DNA of 64,000 nucleotides. It comes from CAVRQM01 sp963723455 (GTDB lineage Bacteria > Pseudomonadota > Alphaproteobacteria > Acetobacterales > Acetobacteraceae). A program made the position numbers and the translations under genes. Each line of letters opens with the position of its first letter. Position 1 is the first letter of the stretch. The notes below the pieces were generated by a model. It did not search any database, was not told the origin of the DNA, and worked only from the letters and a program-made list of their open reading frames with translations. Of the stretch, positions 27,920 through 36,640 are shown piece by piece. The DNA is taken from positions 1,488,001 to 1,552,000 of the forward strand of contig CAVRQM010000001.1 of the NCBI GenBank assembly GCA_963723455.1. The letters are read 5' to 3'.

Positions 27920-30566
27920 TCAGCTCCGCCGCAACGCATACGGGTCCGGCCGCCGGGCCAGCCGCAGCATGAAGCGCACCGCCGCCACCATGCAGACCGC
28001 CGCCGCCGCGGCCACCACGGCAAGATACCCAAACGGCACGGCGAGCGCCTCCGGCGGAGGGTCGAACACGCCCGACAGCAGGCGCACCAGCACCCAGGCC
28101 ACCGCGAACCCCAGCGCCGTGCCCGCCACCGCGCCGACGCCGACGACCGCCAGCGCCTCGCTCCAGATGAACGCGCCGAGCTGCCACGACTTCGCGCCGA
28201 GGGCTGCCAATATGGTGAAGCTGCGCCGCCGCTCGGCCAGGCCGAGCGCCAGCACCAGCCCCGTCACGCCGGCGATCATCAGCACCGCGAAGCCGAGTTC
28301 CAGCCGTGTCAGGCCGCCCAGATCCACCGCCGTCAGGCTGGAGCTGATCAGCGCCTGCGCCTGGTCCAGCGTGGTCACGGCGACGCCCGGCAGTCCGGCC
28401 ACCACCTGCCGCGCAGCGGCGGCAACCGCTGACGGGCTGCCCGACGTGCGCAGCAGCACGATCTCGGCTCCCGACACGCCGGTCGCCTTCGCGATGTAGC
28501 TGGCATTGGCGACCAGAAAGGAATCGTGCGGCGCGGTCGGGAACTCGCGCGCGATGCCGACATAGCGGAACGGCACCACGTGATAGGCGTGGTCCGCACC
28601 CTGCAGGCGCAGGCGCAGCAGGTCGCCGGGATTGAGCTGGAAGTCGTTCACCGTCTCCTGCGAGACCAGCACGCCGTCCGGCCGGGCGGCCAGCCGCGCC
28701 AGCGTCGTCCGCGCCGACGCGCCGGAGAAATAGGCGTTGGACATCGGGGTGGCGCGCGCGATGCGGCCCGGGTCGATGCCGAAGATGTCCTGCAGATCCG
28801 CGCCGACATAGGCATAGCGATGCATCATCGGCTGGGCTGCGGCCACGCCGGGCAGCGCGGCGAGCGGCGCCAGCCGCGATCCGGCCGGCGCGGCGGTGCT
28901 GCCGGTCACAGTCACGTCGGCGCCGTTGGTCAGCTCCGCATCGATGCGCGCCTGGCCGCGATAGGTGGTGTCGAACACCGCCGTCGATGCGGCGAACGCG
29001 AACGCCAGCGCGACCAGTACCGCGCCGCGGGCGATCAGGTCGCGCTGCCGCGACAGGGCCGCCGCCACCACCGGCGACAGCGCGCCCGCCAGCGGCGAGA
29101 GCAGCGGCCGCGAGCGCCGCGCCGCCTCTGGACAGCGCCAGCCGGGTCAGCCGCATCGCAAGCAGGCCGCCGCCGATCCACAGGCAGAACGGCGCAAGGA
29201 ACGCGTCATAGTGGATCGAGGTCGTCGGCACTCCTTCGGGCGCCACCACCACCTGGTAGCCGCCGGCCGCGGTCAGCCAGAACACCAGCCCGGCCACTAT
29301 CAGCAGCGCCAGGTCGGCGAACAGGCTCTGCCATAGCGGCGGCTTCGGCCGCGCGGCGCCGCGCGTCGCGACGACGGTGCTGGTGGCCGCGTCCCGCCAG
29401 GCCGGCAGCAGGATGGCGGCGGCGGCCAGCGCCAGCCCGGCCAGCGCCGCGCCGATCATCCAGGCGGCGGCGCCGGCCAACGCGGCGGGCGTCCACCAGG
29501 CCAGGCTCGCCAGCGCCGCCAGCGCCAGCCCCACGCCGACGCCGCCCAGGCCGATGCAGGCCGCCTCGACGACGGCGATCCGCAGCAACTGACCCAGCGA
29601 CGCGCCGCGCGTGCGCAAAAGACCCTGTTCGCGGCGGCGTCGCTCGGCGCCGGAGGCGGCGACGGCCAGGGTGAACAGGACGGCGAGCGCCGCACCGGGC
29701 GCGCCGAGGAACAGGAACAGCACCCGCGCATACAACGCATCCGATCGCGCGCCGGCGAGACGGGCGGCGAGGTTGTCGGCGACGACCGCGGCCCCCGCGG
29801 TGCGCGCCGACAGGTTGTTGGCGGCGTGGATGACCGCCAGGTACGCTGCCCCCGGGTCGGCCGGCAACGCGGCGTGATCCAGGCGGGCGTGCAGCTGCAG
29901 CCGCACCGATTGCGGATGCGCCGCCGCCTGCGGGTCGAACAGCGCGTGGAACTGTGCGGCGGGCAGCAGCACCACGTTGTCCGGCGGCGCCTGCGGCCCG
30001 GTCCCGGCGTGCAGGCCGGGGATCTGGAACATCAAATCGGCGTTGGGCAGCGCCACCACGCCGGCCACCGTGACCGGCACAGGGGCAAGCCCGATCCGCT
30101 CGATGCTGACGGTGCCGCCGACGGTCACATGCAGGTTGGCGGCCGTCTGCTGCGCCAGCAGCGCGCCGTCGCCGGATCCAAGCAGCGGTGCGATCTGGCC
30201 GGGGAACTGCGCCGCGTAGCCCGGCGGCAGCCCGACCACTTGGCCGGGGCCGGTGGTCTGCTCGGTCGCCCCGGTCGTCGCCTTGAAGCCCGCGGTGTCG
30301 GCGTAGCCCACCGTCGCCAGCGCCGCCGTCTTTGCCGCGCGGCCCAGGGCGGCGGCGGCCGGCGCGGGGTCGGCCCCGGCCGGCAGGGCCACCTGCCAAT
30401 CCACCGGCAGGCCGGCAATGGCGCGCGCCGTCATGCTGCGCGAGGCCGAGACGGTGAACGTCCCGATCGCCACGATCAGCGCCACCGTCAGTCCGACGCC
30501 GAGCACCGCGGCCGCCAGCCTGCCGGAGCGGCTGGCCAGCAGGCCGGTCAGCCACAGCCCGATCAC
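27920..30566 (-). CDS. FtsX-like ABC transporter permease, about 880 residues (frameshifted)
   Basis: The N-terminal half, from 30566, begins MIGLWLTGLLASRSGRLA with one transmembrane helix, a large periplasmic domain (about residues 45-260) and a first FtsX core of helices around 270-480. Near 29130 the frame changes. The second half resumes as LSPLAGALSPVVAAALSRQR and contains another helix, a periplasmic domain and a last FtsX core ending PDPYALRRS. This duplicated MacB/FtsX-like layout is normal for large permeases that extrude lipids, lipoproteins or peptides. It overlaps the ATPase gene by four bases. The single break looks like an indel rather than decay, because both halves stay well conserved. 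Confidence 0.82.
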
Positions 30567-31255
30567 GACCGCGCCTCGGTCGCCACGCGGCTGGTCGTCA
30601 GCGATCCATGCGACATGCTCCAGACCATCGCCAGCCGGGCCGCCACGGACGGGTCATGCGTGGCGACCACCAGGGCGGTTCCGGTGCCATCCAGCGCGCC
30701 CAGCAGGGCGTCGAACACCGCCTGGCCGGTGGCGTGGTCGAGCTGTCCGGTCGGCTCGTCGGCCAGGATCATCGCCGGGCGGCCGGCCAGCGCCCGCGCG
30801 ATGCCGACCCGCTGCGCCTGGCCGCCGGACAGTTCCCCGGGCAATTTGTCGGCCAGATCGGCCAGTCCCACCGCCGCCAGCGCCTGCATCGCCGCATCGC
30901 GCGCGCCGGCTGCGCGGCCGGCCAGCCGCGGCGGCAGCTCGACATTCTCGACCACGCTCAGCATCGGCAGCAGGCTGGGCACCTGGAACACCATGCCGAT
31001 GCGCTCCGGGCGCAGCGTGCCGGCGCCGCCGAGCGCGGGCCAGTCCAGCGTGCCGCCGCTCGGCCGGTCCAAATCGGCAAGCAGGTGCAACAGCGTGGAC
31101 TTGCCGCTGCCGGACGGACCCATCACCGCGATCCGCGCGCCGGGTTCGATGCGAAAGGACACGGGCAGCAGCGCGTCCACCGCGCCCGCGCCCTGGCCGT
31201 GGCGACGGGCCAGCAGGACTGCCTCGGCAAGCGGCGCGCCCGTGGGCTGGTTCAC
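30563..31255 (-). CDS. ABC transporter ATP-binding protein (FtsE/LolD type), first of two
   Basis: The 230-residue ATPase has Walker A MGPSGSGKST, signature LSGGQAQRVGIARAL, Walker B AMILADEPTG and H-loop ATHDPSVAA. It is translationally coupled to the permease downstream (ATGA) and to the second ATPase gene upstream (ATGA). FtsE/LolD/MacB-type ATPases pair with FtsX-like permeases to drive mechanotransmission or lipoprotein release, which fits the neighbour. The low similarity to the second ATPase outside the core suggests a heterodimer, not a recent duplication. Confidence 0.9.
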   Translation of the reverse strand: MNQPTGAPLAEAVLLARRHGQGAGAVDALLPVSFRIEPGARIAVMGPSGSGKSTLLHLLADLDRPSGGTLDWPALGGAGTLRPERIGMVFQVPSLLPMLSVVENVELPPRLAGRAAGARDAAMQALAAVGLADLADKLPGELSGGQAQRVGIARALAGRPAMILADEPTGQLDHATGQAVFDALLGALDGTGTALVVATHDPSVAARLAMVWSMSHGSLTTSRVATEARS

Positions 31256-31950
31256 GGCACGATCCTTCCGTCCTCGATACGCACTACGCGGTCGGCGCGC
31301 GCGGCCAGGGCCGGGCTGTGGCTGGCGATCAGGGCTGCCATGCCGTCGCGGCAGGCCTGTTCCAGAAAATCCAGCAGCCGCGCCTCGGTCTCGGCATCGA
31401 CCTCGCCGGTCGGCTCGTCGGCCAACAGCACCGGCGGCGTCGCGGCCAGCGCCACCGCCAGCCCGGCCCGCGCCGCCTCGCCGCCGGAAAGCTGGCCGGG
31501 AACCGCGTCGTGGCGATCAGTCAGGCCCATATGCGCCAGCAGCGCATCGACCCGCACCGGGTTCGGCTGCCCGGCCAGGCGCTGCTGCAGGCGGATGTTG
31601 CCGGCGACCGACAGCCCGTCGAACAGATTGCCCGATTGCAGCAGGATGCCGATCCCGGCGGCGCGGCGCCGTGCTCGCTCGGCTTCCGGGCGACGGGTCA
31701 GCCGCTCGCCCAGCATCGCGACGTAACCGCCGTCCGGCTCGTCCAGCCCGGCCAGGCAGGCCAGCAGCGTCGATTTTCCGCTGCCCGAAGGCCCGATCAG
31801 CGCCACCATCTCGCCGCGGCGCACCGCCAGGCTGACGCCGCGCAGGGCCAGGGTTTCCGCCTCGCCGGCGTGAAAGAAGCGATACAGGTCGATCGCCTCG
31901 ATGGCGGCCGGCCCGGCGACGTGACGGGTGCTTTGCGCGGTCAGTTCCAT
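31252..31950 (-). CDS. ABC transporter ATP-binding protein, second of two
   Basis: About 232 residues from ATG 31950 (MELTAQSTRHVAG). Motifs are Walker A IGPSGSGKST, signature LSGGEAARAGLAVAL (a divergent LSGGE), Walker B VLLADEPTGEVD and H-loop ASHSPALAA. The start is inside the last codons of the upstream exported protein, implying coupling. It precedes a second ATPase and one large permease, giving an unusual two-ATPase, one-permease unit. A longer in-frame reading starts at 31977 but would overlap the upstream gene by more. Confidence 0.88.
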   Translation of the reverse strand: MELTAQSTRHVAGPAAIEAIDLYRFFHAGEAETLALRGVSLAVRRGEMVALIGPSGSGKSTLLACLAGLDEPDGGYVAMLGERLTRRPEAERARRRAAGIGILLQSGNLFDGLSVAGNIRLQQRLAGQPNPVRVDALLAHMGLTDRHDAVPGQLSGGEAARAGLAVALAATPPVLLADEPTGEVDAETEARLLDFLEQACRDGMAALIASHSPALAARADRVVRIEDGRIVP

Positions 31951-32468
31951 CGGAAGCTGCGCGACATCAGCCGCCACTGGTCGACGTTGTCCGCCCCCTT
32001 TGGCGCCGACAGCGTCAGCGTGGCGAGCCGTCCGCCTTTCCAGAACAGGTACCGTTCGTTCTCCAAAGCGATGCTTTTGCCGGTGACGGCGTTGGCCGCG
32101 GAGGTCGAGGAATAGGCCTCCATCACCGCCTTGCCACCTGGCTCGTCCACCGCCGCCACCTTGGAGACTGTGGTTTCCGCGCCCGGCGCCGCCGGAGCCT
32201 GGCGCATGGCGGCCGGCGTCGGCGGCGCAGCCTGCTGCGTCACCTGCACGGCGACGCGGTCATAGTGATCGACGAAGCTGACCGTATCGGCCGCGCCTGT
32301 CTGCGCCCAGCCTTCCGGCACCTTCAGCGAAAACCCCAGCGGGGAGTGGAAATCGACGAACACCTGGCTGTCGGGAATGTCGCCGGCGTTGCTTTGCTGC
32401 GCCTGCGCCAGATCGGCGCCGGCAACCAGGGCGAGTACGGCGATCGCTGGAACGGCGTGTCGGATCAT
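31941..32468 (-). CDS. Exported PsbP/DUF1795-like small protein
   Basis: This 175-residue protein has a signal peptide (MIRHAVPAIAVLALVAGADL, cleavage after AQA near residue 23). A compact domain follows with FVDFHSPLGFSLKVPEGWAQ and later YLFWKGGRLATLTLSAPKG, resembling the PsbP/DUF1795 fold. It likely lies in the periplasm. The 3' end overlaps the ATPase gene, so it may be a periplasmic accessory or substrate-binding element of the same ABC system; that link is inferred from the coupling only. Bases 32469-32558 upstream hold no gene. Confidence 0.65.
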   Translation of the reverse strand: MIRHAVPAIAVLALVAGADLAQAQQSNAGDIPDSQVFVDFHSPLGFSLKVPEGWAQTGAADTVSFVDHYDRVAVQVTQQAAPPTPAAMRQAPAAPGAETTVSKVAAVDEPGGKAVMEAYSSTSAANAVTGKSIALENERYLFWKGGRLATLTLSAPKGADNVDQWRLMSRSFRWN

Positions 32469-32558
32469 GGCGGCCTCCGCTGCTGGTCTGTCCAGGAGGC
32501 GACCTTGGGCGGCCGCGCATCGACGCGGCTTGTCTGCCGGGTTACCGTTCCCCAACCA

Positions 32559-32687
32559 TCAGCCAGGCCGCTGTGCAGGCGCCGTAGCGCCGGCCGCCAG
32601 GACTGCGGCCACCACGCGGTCGGGCATGGTGACCTCGTAGCCGACACCAGCGAGCGCCGGGGCGTTCGCTGGCGGTGCTATTGTCAC
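32559..32687 (-). pseudogene. Stranded N-terminal fragment of a DUF488-like gene
   Basis: A 42-codon frame from GTG 32687 to TGA 32559 reads APALAGVGYEVTMPDRVVAA and then degenerates. It closely matches the N-terminus of the complete DUF488 protein at 33936-34403 (APALATIGYEAATIERVVAA). As in that gene, its GTG overlaps the stop of the upstream gene by GTGA. Only the first strand and helix remain, so it is a truncated, diverged copy and probably not functional. A coupled small peptide remains possible. Confidence 0.7.
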
Positions 32688-33343
32688 TGCTGGAATATGA
32701 AGTTCCGCTGTCCTACCGGCATCGAATAATCCTTGCCGCTGCTGTCGGTGAAGCTCGCCACGACCAGTGTGTCGCCGACCTCGGACAGTCCGAACAAGCC
32801 GTTCGAAACGAAGCTGAAACCAGGATTGCAACTTTCGTTGCCGATGACGCCCACGCGGTACTGCGTAGTATTGATGCCGGCCGCCGCCACGCGGGCCGCG
32901 ATCGGAGACGAGGAGGCCGGCCCGGAATAGAAGACGCCGGGTTGGGCCGCCGGGCAGCCATACGTGGCAATGATAGTATATTCCGAGTTGCCACCAGTCA
33001 GGACGCCAGGGCCGGTAATCGTGAATTCGGTACCATTGTTGGTGTCTTTGTAGAGGCCCGGCGTGATTGCCGACACGACCACCGGGGGCGAGGCCGTCAC
33101 GACCGGCTCGGCGGCCGCATAGGTGACCTGGCCGCCGCGGCTGATCGACAGCTAAATCGTCACATCCTTGTACGAGATCGCGCCGTTGGCGGCGAGCACC
33201 GGCAGGCGGGTGATCGTGAGGGTCTGGCCGACGCCGACGATCGCTCCGTATTCGAGATAGCTGGTCGGCGTCGCCGCGACAGCGGCCGCCCCGAAAACAC
33301 CCGAAGCAAGCCCGGCGATCAGTCCCAAGCGAAATCCGGACAT
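32684..33343 (-). CDS. Exported protein of unknown function with an in-frame TAG at codon 64
   Basis: From ATG 33343, with a strong GGGAGGAAG before it, the frame encodes a signal peptide (MSGFRLGLIAGLASGVFGAA) and a mature start ATPTSYLEYGAIV. A TAG at 33154-33152 interrupts it; the same frame continues LSISRGGQVTYAAAEPVV for 155 more codons to QQ and TGA at 32684. The flanking text reads naturally as VTI-Q-LSIS if the TAG is a mutated CAG, so I treat it as one 219-residue gene. The mature part has two cysteines (GCPAA, ESCNPGF) that may form a disulfide. No family recognised. It lies at the head of the minus-strand run that leads to the ABC transporter. Confidence 0.6.
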
Positions 33344-33460
33344 TTCGACTTCCTCCCGAAGGTGCGGCCCGATTGCCGCACGGGAACAATTTCGAAACAG
33401 CTTTGATCGTGCAACGTGATAAATGTGGACTTTTGTAAACTGATTTCCAGCCAGCCCTAG

Positions 33461-33477
33461 ATGCGACTCATTCGCAT
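33461..33477. promoter_or_regulatory. ATGCGA-N5-TCGCAT palindrome, likely iron-regulator operator
   Basis: ATGCGA and TCGCAT are perfect complements separated by CTCAT; GATAATG-like sequence extends it on the minus strand. The half-sites and 5-bp spacing equal those of the element before mbfA. It sits about 25 bases before the truncated DyP-peroxidase frame and about 120 bases before the exported-protein gene on the other strand, so it may originally have controlled an efe-type iron operon. Confidence 0.55.
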
Positions 33478-33500
33478 TATCAGCAACAAGGTCGATACAG

Positions 33501-33926
33501 GATGGCGATGACACAGGGTCCGGGCCGCCGCTAGGCGCTGCGGGCGATCTCGAGGAGCTGGATCTGGACGCAATCGGCAGGGACGGCAACTGCGTGATCC
33601 CGGACGACGCGCATGTGCGGCTCGGCGCGGCGTCGGCCAATGGCGGCGCGCAGATCCTGCGCCGGTCGTACTCTTATAATGACGGCGCCAGTTTCACCGC
33701 CGAACGCTGGCCGCCGTGGCGGCGGGGCGTGGAGTTCGACGCCGGCCTGCTGTTCGTCGCCTATCAGCGCGACCCGCGCGCCGGCTTTGCCATGATCTAT
33801 GGCGGATTGTCGGGGCTGGATGCGCTGAACCAGTTCACGATCCATACCGGCGGCGGGCTGTTCGCCTGCCCCAGCGGTGTTCGCCGCGGCGAATACAGCG
33901 GCCAGCGGCTGTTGCAGCCCGGCTGA
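33501..33926 (+). pseudogene. C-terminal remnant of a DyP-type (EfeB-like) peroxidase
   Basis: The frame open from about 33500 to TGA 33926 encodes the last third of a Dyp-type peroxidase: GDLEELDLDAIGRDG, DAHVRLGAAS (the segment with the proximal heme histidine), ILRRSYSYNDG, GLLFVAYQRDPRAGF and a final GGGLFACPSGVRRGEY. Full proteins are near 400 residues with an N-terminal ferredoxin-like domain and usually a Tat signal; none of that is present here. No convincing in-frame start exists; a short frame MAMTQGPGRR at 33502 is out of phase. A deletion that joined an upstream promoter to the 3' end is likely. Ten bases separate it from the convergent DUF488 gene. Confidence 0.78.
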
Positions 33927-33935
33927 CCGCGGCGC

Positions 33936-34403
33936 TCAGGGCGCCTGCGGTTGCGCCTGCGGCTGCAGATGCACCAGCGCCGGCGGCTGCATCGCCTCGG
34001 CCACCAGCAGGCGGTGGCAGTGGGCGGGATCGCGCTCGAAGCACAGCAGGCAGGCCGGCGCCTCGCGCGCGATCACCCGCGCCAGCGCCAAGTCGGCCTG
34101 CGCCTCGGGCGTCTGCAGGTGCGCGGCGAAGATCGCCCGCATGGTCGCGGAATCGCCCCGCCGCGCGGCGATGCGCCCGGATTTCGGCGTGCCCAGGCCG
34201 CGCAGATTGGTGTAGCGCAGCCCCGCGGCGTCCAGCGCTGCGGCGAGCTGGCGCTTGGAGAAGCCGGGCTTGCGCGACAGCGGCACGGCGCGCACGTCGA
34301 TCAGGTGACGCACTCCGGCAGCCAGGAGCGCCGCCACCACGCGCTCGATCGTGGCGGCCTCGTAGCCGATGGTGGCGAGCGCCGGGGCGGCCGGTGGCCT
34401 CAC
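33936..34403 (-). CDS. DUF488-family protein
   Basis: The 155-residue protein shows the whole DUF488 pattern: ATIGYEAATIERVV, LIDVRAVPLSRKPGFSK, YTNLRGLGTPK and the cysteine-containing CLLCFERDPAHCHRLL near residue 130. The conserved DVR, C and CHR residues suggest an enzymatic pocket, but no activity is established. The start is a GTG overlapping the SGNH hydrolase stop by GTGA, so the two are coupled. A diverged N-terminal fragment of the same family lies at 32559-32687. Confidence 0.9.
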   Translation of the reverse strand: MRPPAAPALATIGYEAATIERVVAALLAAGVRHLIDVRAVPLSRKPGFSKRQLAAALDAAGLRYTNLRGLGTPKSGRIAARRGDSATMRAIFAAHLQTPEAQADLALARVIAREAPACLLCFERDPAHCHRLLVAEAMQPPALVHLQPQAQPQAP

Positions 34404-35158
34404 TCCGCCGCCTCGCCGCTGCCCGGCCCCTGGCCGCCCGGCTCGCTCGGACCCAGCCCTGCGACCAGGGCGGCCGCCACCGCCTCGCCCAGGCAGCGGT
34501 AGCCCAGATCGTTGTGGTGCAGCCGGTCCGGCGCGATGAACCGGGCGTACGGCGCGCCGGCCTTCGCCCACTCGTCCATCAGCGCGCCGCGGTCGAACAG
34601 CTCCGCCTCGGTCTGTGCGGCGACCTGCTCGGTGGCGCGGTCGAGCGCGCTGTCCTCGGGAGCGGCCAGCAGGCGCGGCGAGCGCTGGTTGTCCATCAGC
34701 ACCACGTCCACGCCCGCCTTGTGCAGCTGCGCCACCCCGGCCACCGCCAGCGCCCGGTACGCCGCCTGATCCATGCTGCGCAGCGCGCCGTTGGCGCCGA
34801 TCTGCCAGATCACCAGCTGCGGGCGGATCGCCAGTGCGTCTGACTCCAGCCGCGGCAGTTCCTGCGTCACGTCCTCGCCGTTCACGCCGCGGTTGATCAC
34901 CGCCACATGCGCGTGCGGCAGCATGCGGCCGAGCGCCGCCTGCAAGACCGCCGGGTATGAATGCGCCGGATCCGAGGACTGCCAGCCGCGCGTGCTGGAC
35001 GAGCCGATGGCCACGATGACCGCCTGTTCATGCCGCGCCAGCGCGGCGCGCAGATGCGGCGCGGGGATCGGCGGGATCGCGACGGCAGGGCAGGCCTGCT
35101 GCGCCCGGGCCGGCGCCGACGCGGCGAGCAGCGCCAAGAAGGCACACGACAGACGCAT
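34400..35158 (-). CDS. Exported SGNH/GDSL-family hydrolase
   Basis: About 252 residues with a signal peptide (MRLSCAFLALLAASAPARA). The catalytic blocks are visible: block I AIGSSSTRGW (Ser near residue 52), block II with NRGVNGED, block III IWQIGANG (Asn) and block V DRLHHNDLGYRCLG (Asp-x-x-His). It probably de-esterifies an acyl or acetyl group on a periplasmic or surface substrate. An in-frame GTG three codons earlier (35167) is an alternative start. It is upstream of and coupled to DUF488. tldD, read on the same strand, ends 24 bp upstream. Confidence 0.88.
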   Translation of the reverse strand: MRLSCAFLALLAASAPARAQQACPAVAIPPIPAPHLRAALARHEQAVIVAIGSSSTRGWQSSDPAHSYPAVLQAALGRMLPHAHVAVINRGVNGEDVTQELPRLESDALAIRPQLVIWQIGANGALRSMDQAAYRALAVAGVAQLHKAGVDVVLMDNQRSPRLLAAPEDSALDRATEQVAAQTEAELFDRGALMDEWAKAGAPYARFIAPDRLHHNDLGYRCLGEAVAAALVAGLGPSEPGGQGPGSGEAAE

Positions 35159-35182
35159 CGGCGTCACACCGGGGCTGGTGCC

Positions 35183-36640
35183 TCACCCCGTCCCGCCGAC
35201 GGTCAGCGCCGACAGCATGAGCGTCGGCTGGCCCACGCCGACCGGCACGCCCTGGCCCTGCTTGCCGCAGGTGCCGATGCCGGCGTCCAGCGCCATGTCG
35301 TCGGCCACGCCGACGATGCGGGTCAGCGCGTCCGGGCCGTTGCCGATCAGGGTCGCGCCCTTGACCGGGGCGGTGATCTTGCCGTCCTCGATCAGGTACG
35401 CCTCGCTGGCCGAGAACACGAACTTCCCCGAGGTGATGTCCACCTGGCCGCCGCCGAAGTTGACAGCATACAGGCCGCGCGGCACCGAGCGGATCATCGC
35501 TTCGGGGCTGGCGTCGCCGCCCAGCATCACCGTGTTGGTCATGCGCGGCATCGGTGCATGCGCGTAGGACTGCCGGCGGCCATTGCCGGTGGCGCGCACC
35601 CCCATCAGCCGCGCGTTCAGCCGGTCCTGCAGGAACTCGCGCAGGATGCCGTCCTCGATCAGCACGGTGCGGCTGGTCGGCGTGCCCTCGTCATCCACCG
35701 TCAGGCTGCCGCGGCGGTCGGGCATGGTGCCGTCATCGACGACGGTGATGCCGGGCGCCGCGATGCGCTGGCCCATCAGCCCGGCGAACGCGGAGGTCTT
35801 CTTGCGGTTGAAGTCGCCCTCCAGCCCGTGCCCGATCGCCTCGTGCAGCAGGATGCCGGGCCAGCCCGGACCCAGCACCACCGGCATGTCGCCGGCCGGG
35901 GCGGCGACGCTGTCCAGGTTCAGCACCGCCTGGCGCAGCGCCTCGTCCACCGCCGGCTGCCAGGTGTCGGCGCCGATCACTCGATCGTAGCCGAACCGGC
36001 CGCCGGTGCCGTAGCTGCCGGTCTCGCGCCGGCCGTTATGCTCGACCACCACCGCGACGTTCAGCCGCACCAGCGGCCGCAGGTCGGCGACGCGGGCGCC
36101 GTCGGCGCGGATGATCTGCACCGCCTGCCACTCGCCGGTGATCGAGGCCATCACCTGCCGGACGCGCGGATCGCGGCCGCGGGCATAGGCGTCGATCTCG
36201 GCCAGGACGCCGGTGCGGGTCGGGAAATCGTTGCCGCCAAGCGGGCTGTCCGGGGAATACAGCCGGGCGTTGGTGGCGCGCGGCGGTTCGGCGCTGATGC
36301 CGGAATGGCCGGACGCGACAGCCGAGACGGTGCCCGAGGCGCGCGCCAGCGCGGCCTGCGAGATTTCGCCGGAATGAGCGTAGCCCGTCGCCTCTCCCGC
36401 CACCGCGCGCAGGCCGAAGCCCAGCTGGGTGTCGTAGTTGGCGGCGCGGATGCGGCCGTCGTCGAGGCTGATCGCCTCGCTCTCGCGCCACTCCATGAAC
36501 AGCTCGCCGTCATCGGACTGCGCCAGCGCGGCACGGGTCGCGGCCAGCGCGCTGTCGGCGTCGAGGTCGGAATCGGCACGATGGAAGAACAGCCGGTCGG
36601 TGACGGCGAGCGGCGTGTCCTGCGAAAGCGTGTTGCTCAC
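35183..36640 (-). CDS. tldD: Metalloprotease TldD
   Basis: The 485-residue protein is a normal-length TldD. The zinc motif HExxxH is visible as LLHEAIGHGLEGD near residue 260, and GRRQSYAHAPMPRMTNT and the C-terminal GIGTCGKQGQGVPVGVGQPT are family hallmarks. TldD forms a heterodimeric protease with TldE (PmbA) that trims peptides such as microcins and unfolded leaders in the cytoplasm. tldE is not in the window. The GTG start overlaps the ctaA stop (GTGA), so it is coupled to heme A synthase. Confidence 0.97.
   Translation of the reverse strand: MSNTLSQDTPLAVTDRLFFHRADSDLDADSALAATRAALAQSDDGELFMEWRESEAISLDDGRIRAANYDTQLGFGLRAVAGEATGYAHSGEISQAALARASGTVSAVASGHSGISAEPPRATNARLYSPDSPLGGNDFPTRTGVLAEIDAYARGRDPRVRQVMASITGEWQAVQIIRADGARVADLRPLVRLNVAVVVEHNGRRETGSYGTGGRFGYDRVIGADTWQPAVDEALRQAVLNLDSVAAPAGDMPVVLGPGWPGILLHEAIGHGLEGDFNRKKTSAFAGLMGQRIAAPGITVVDDGTMPDRRGSLTVDDEGTPTSRTVLIEDGILREFLQDRLNARLMGVRATGNGRRQSYAHAPMPRMTNTVMLGGDASPEAMIRSVPRGLYAVNFGGGQVDITSGKFVFSASEAYLIEDGKITAPVKGATLIGNGPDALTRIVGVADDMALDAGIGTCGKQGQGVPVGVGQPTLMLSALTVGGTG

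Noticed and set aside
33502..33534. Short frame MAMTQGPGRR after the iron-type operator
   Set aside because: Ten codons, out of phase with the DyP remnant and without a good Shine-Dalgarno; most likely a by-product of the deletion junction.
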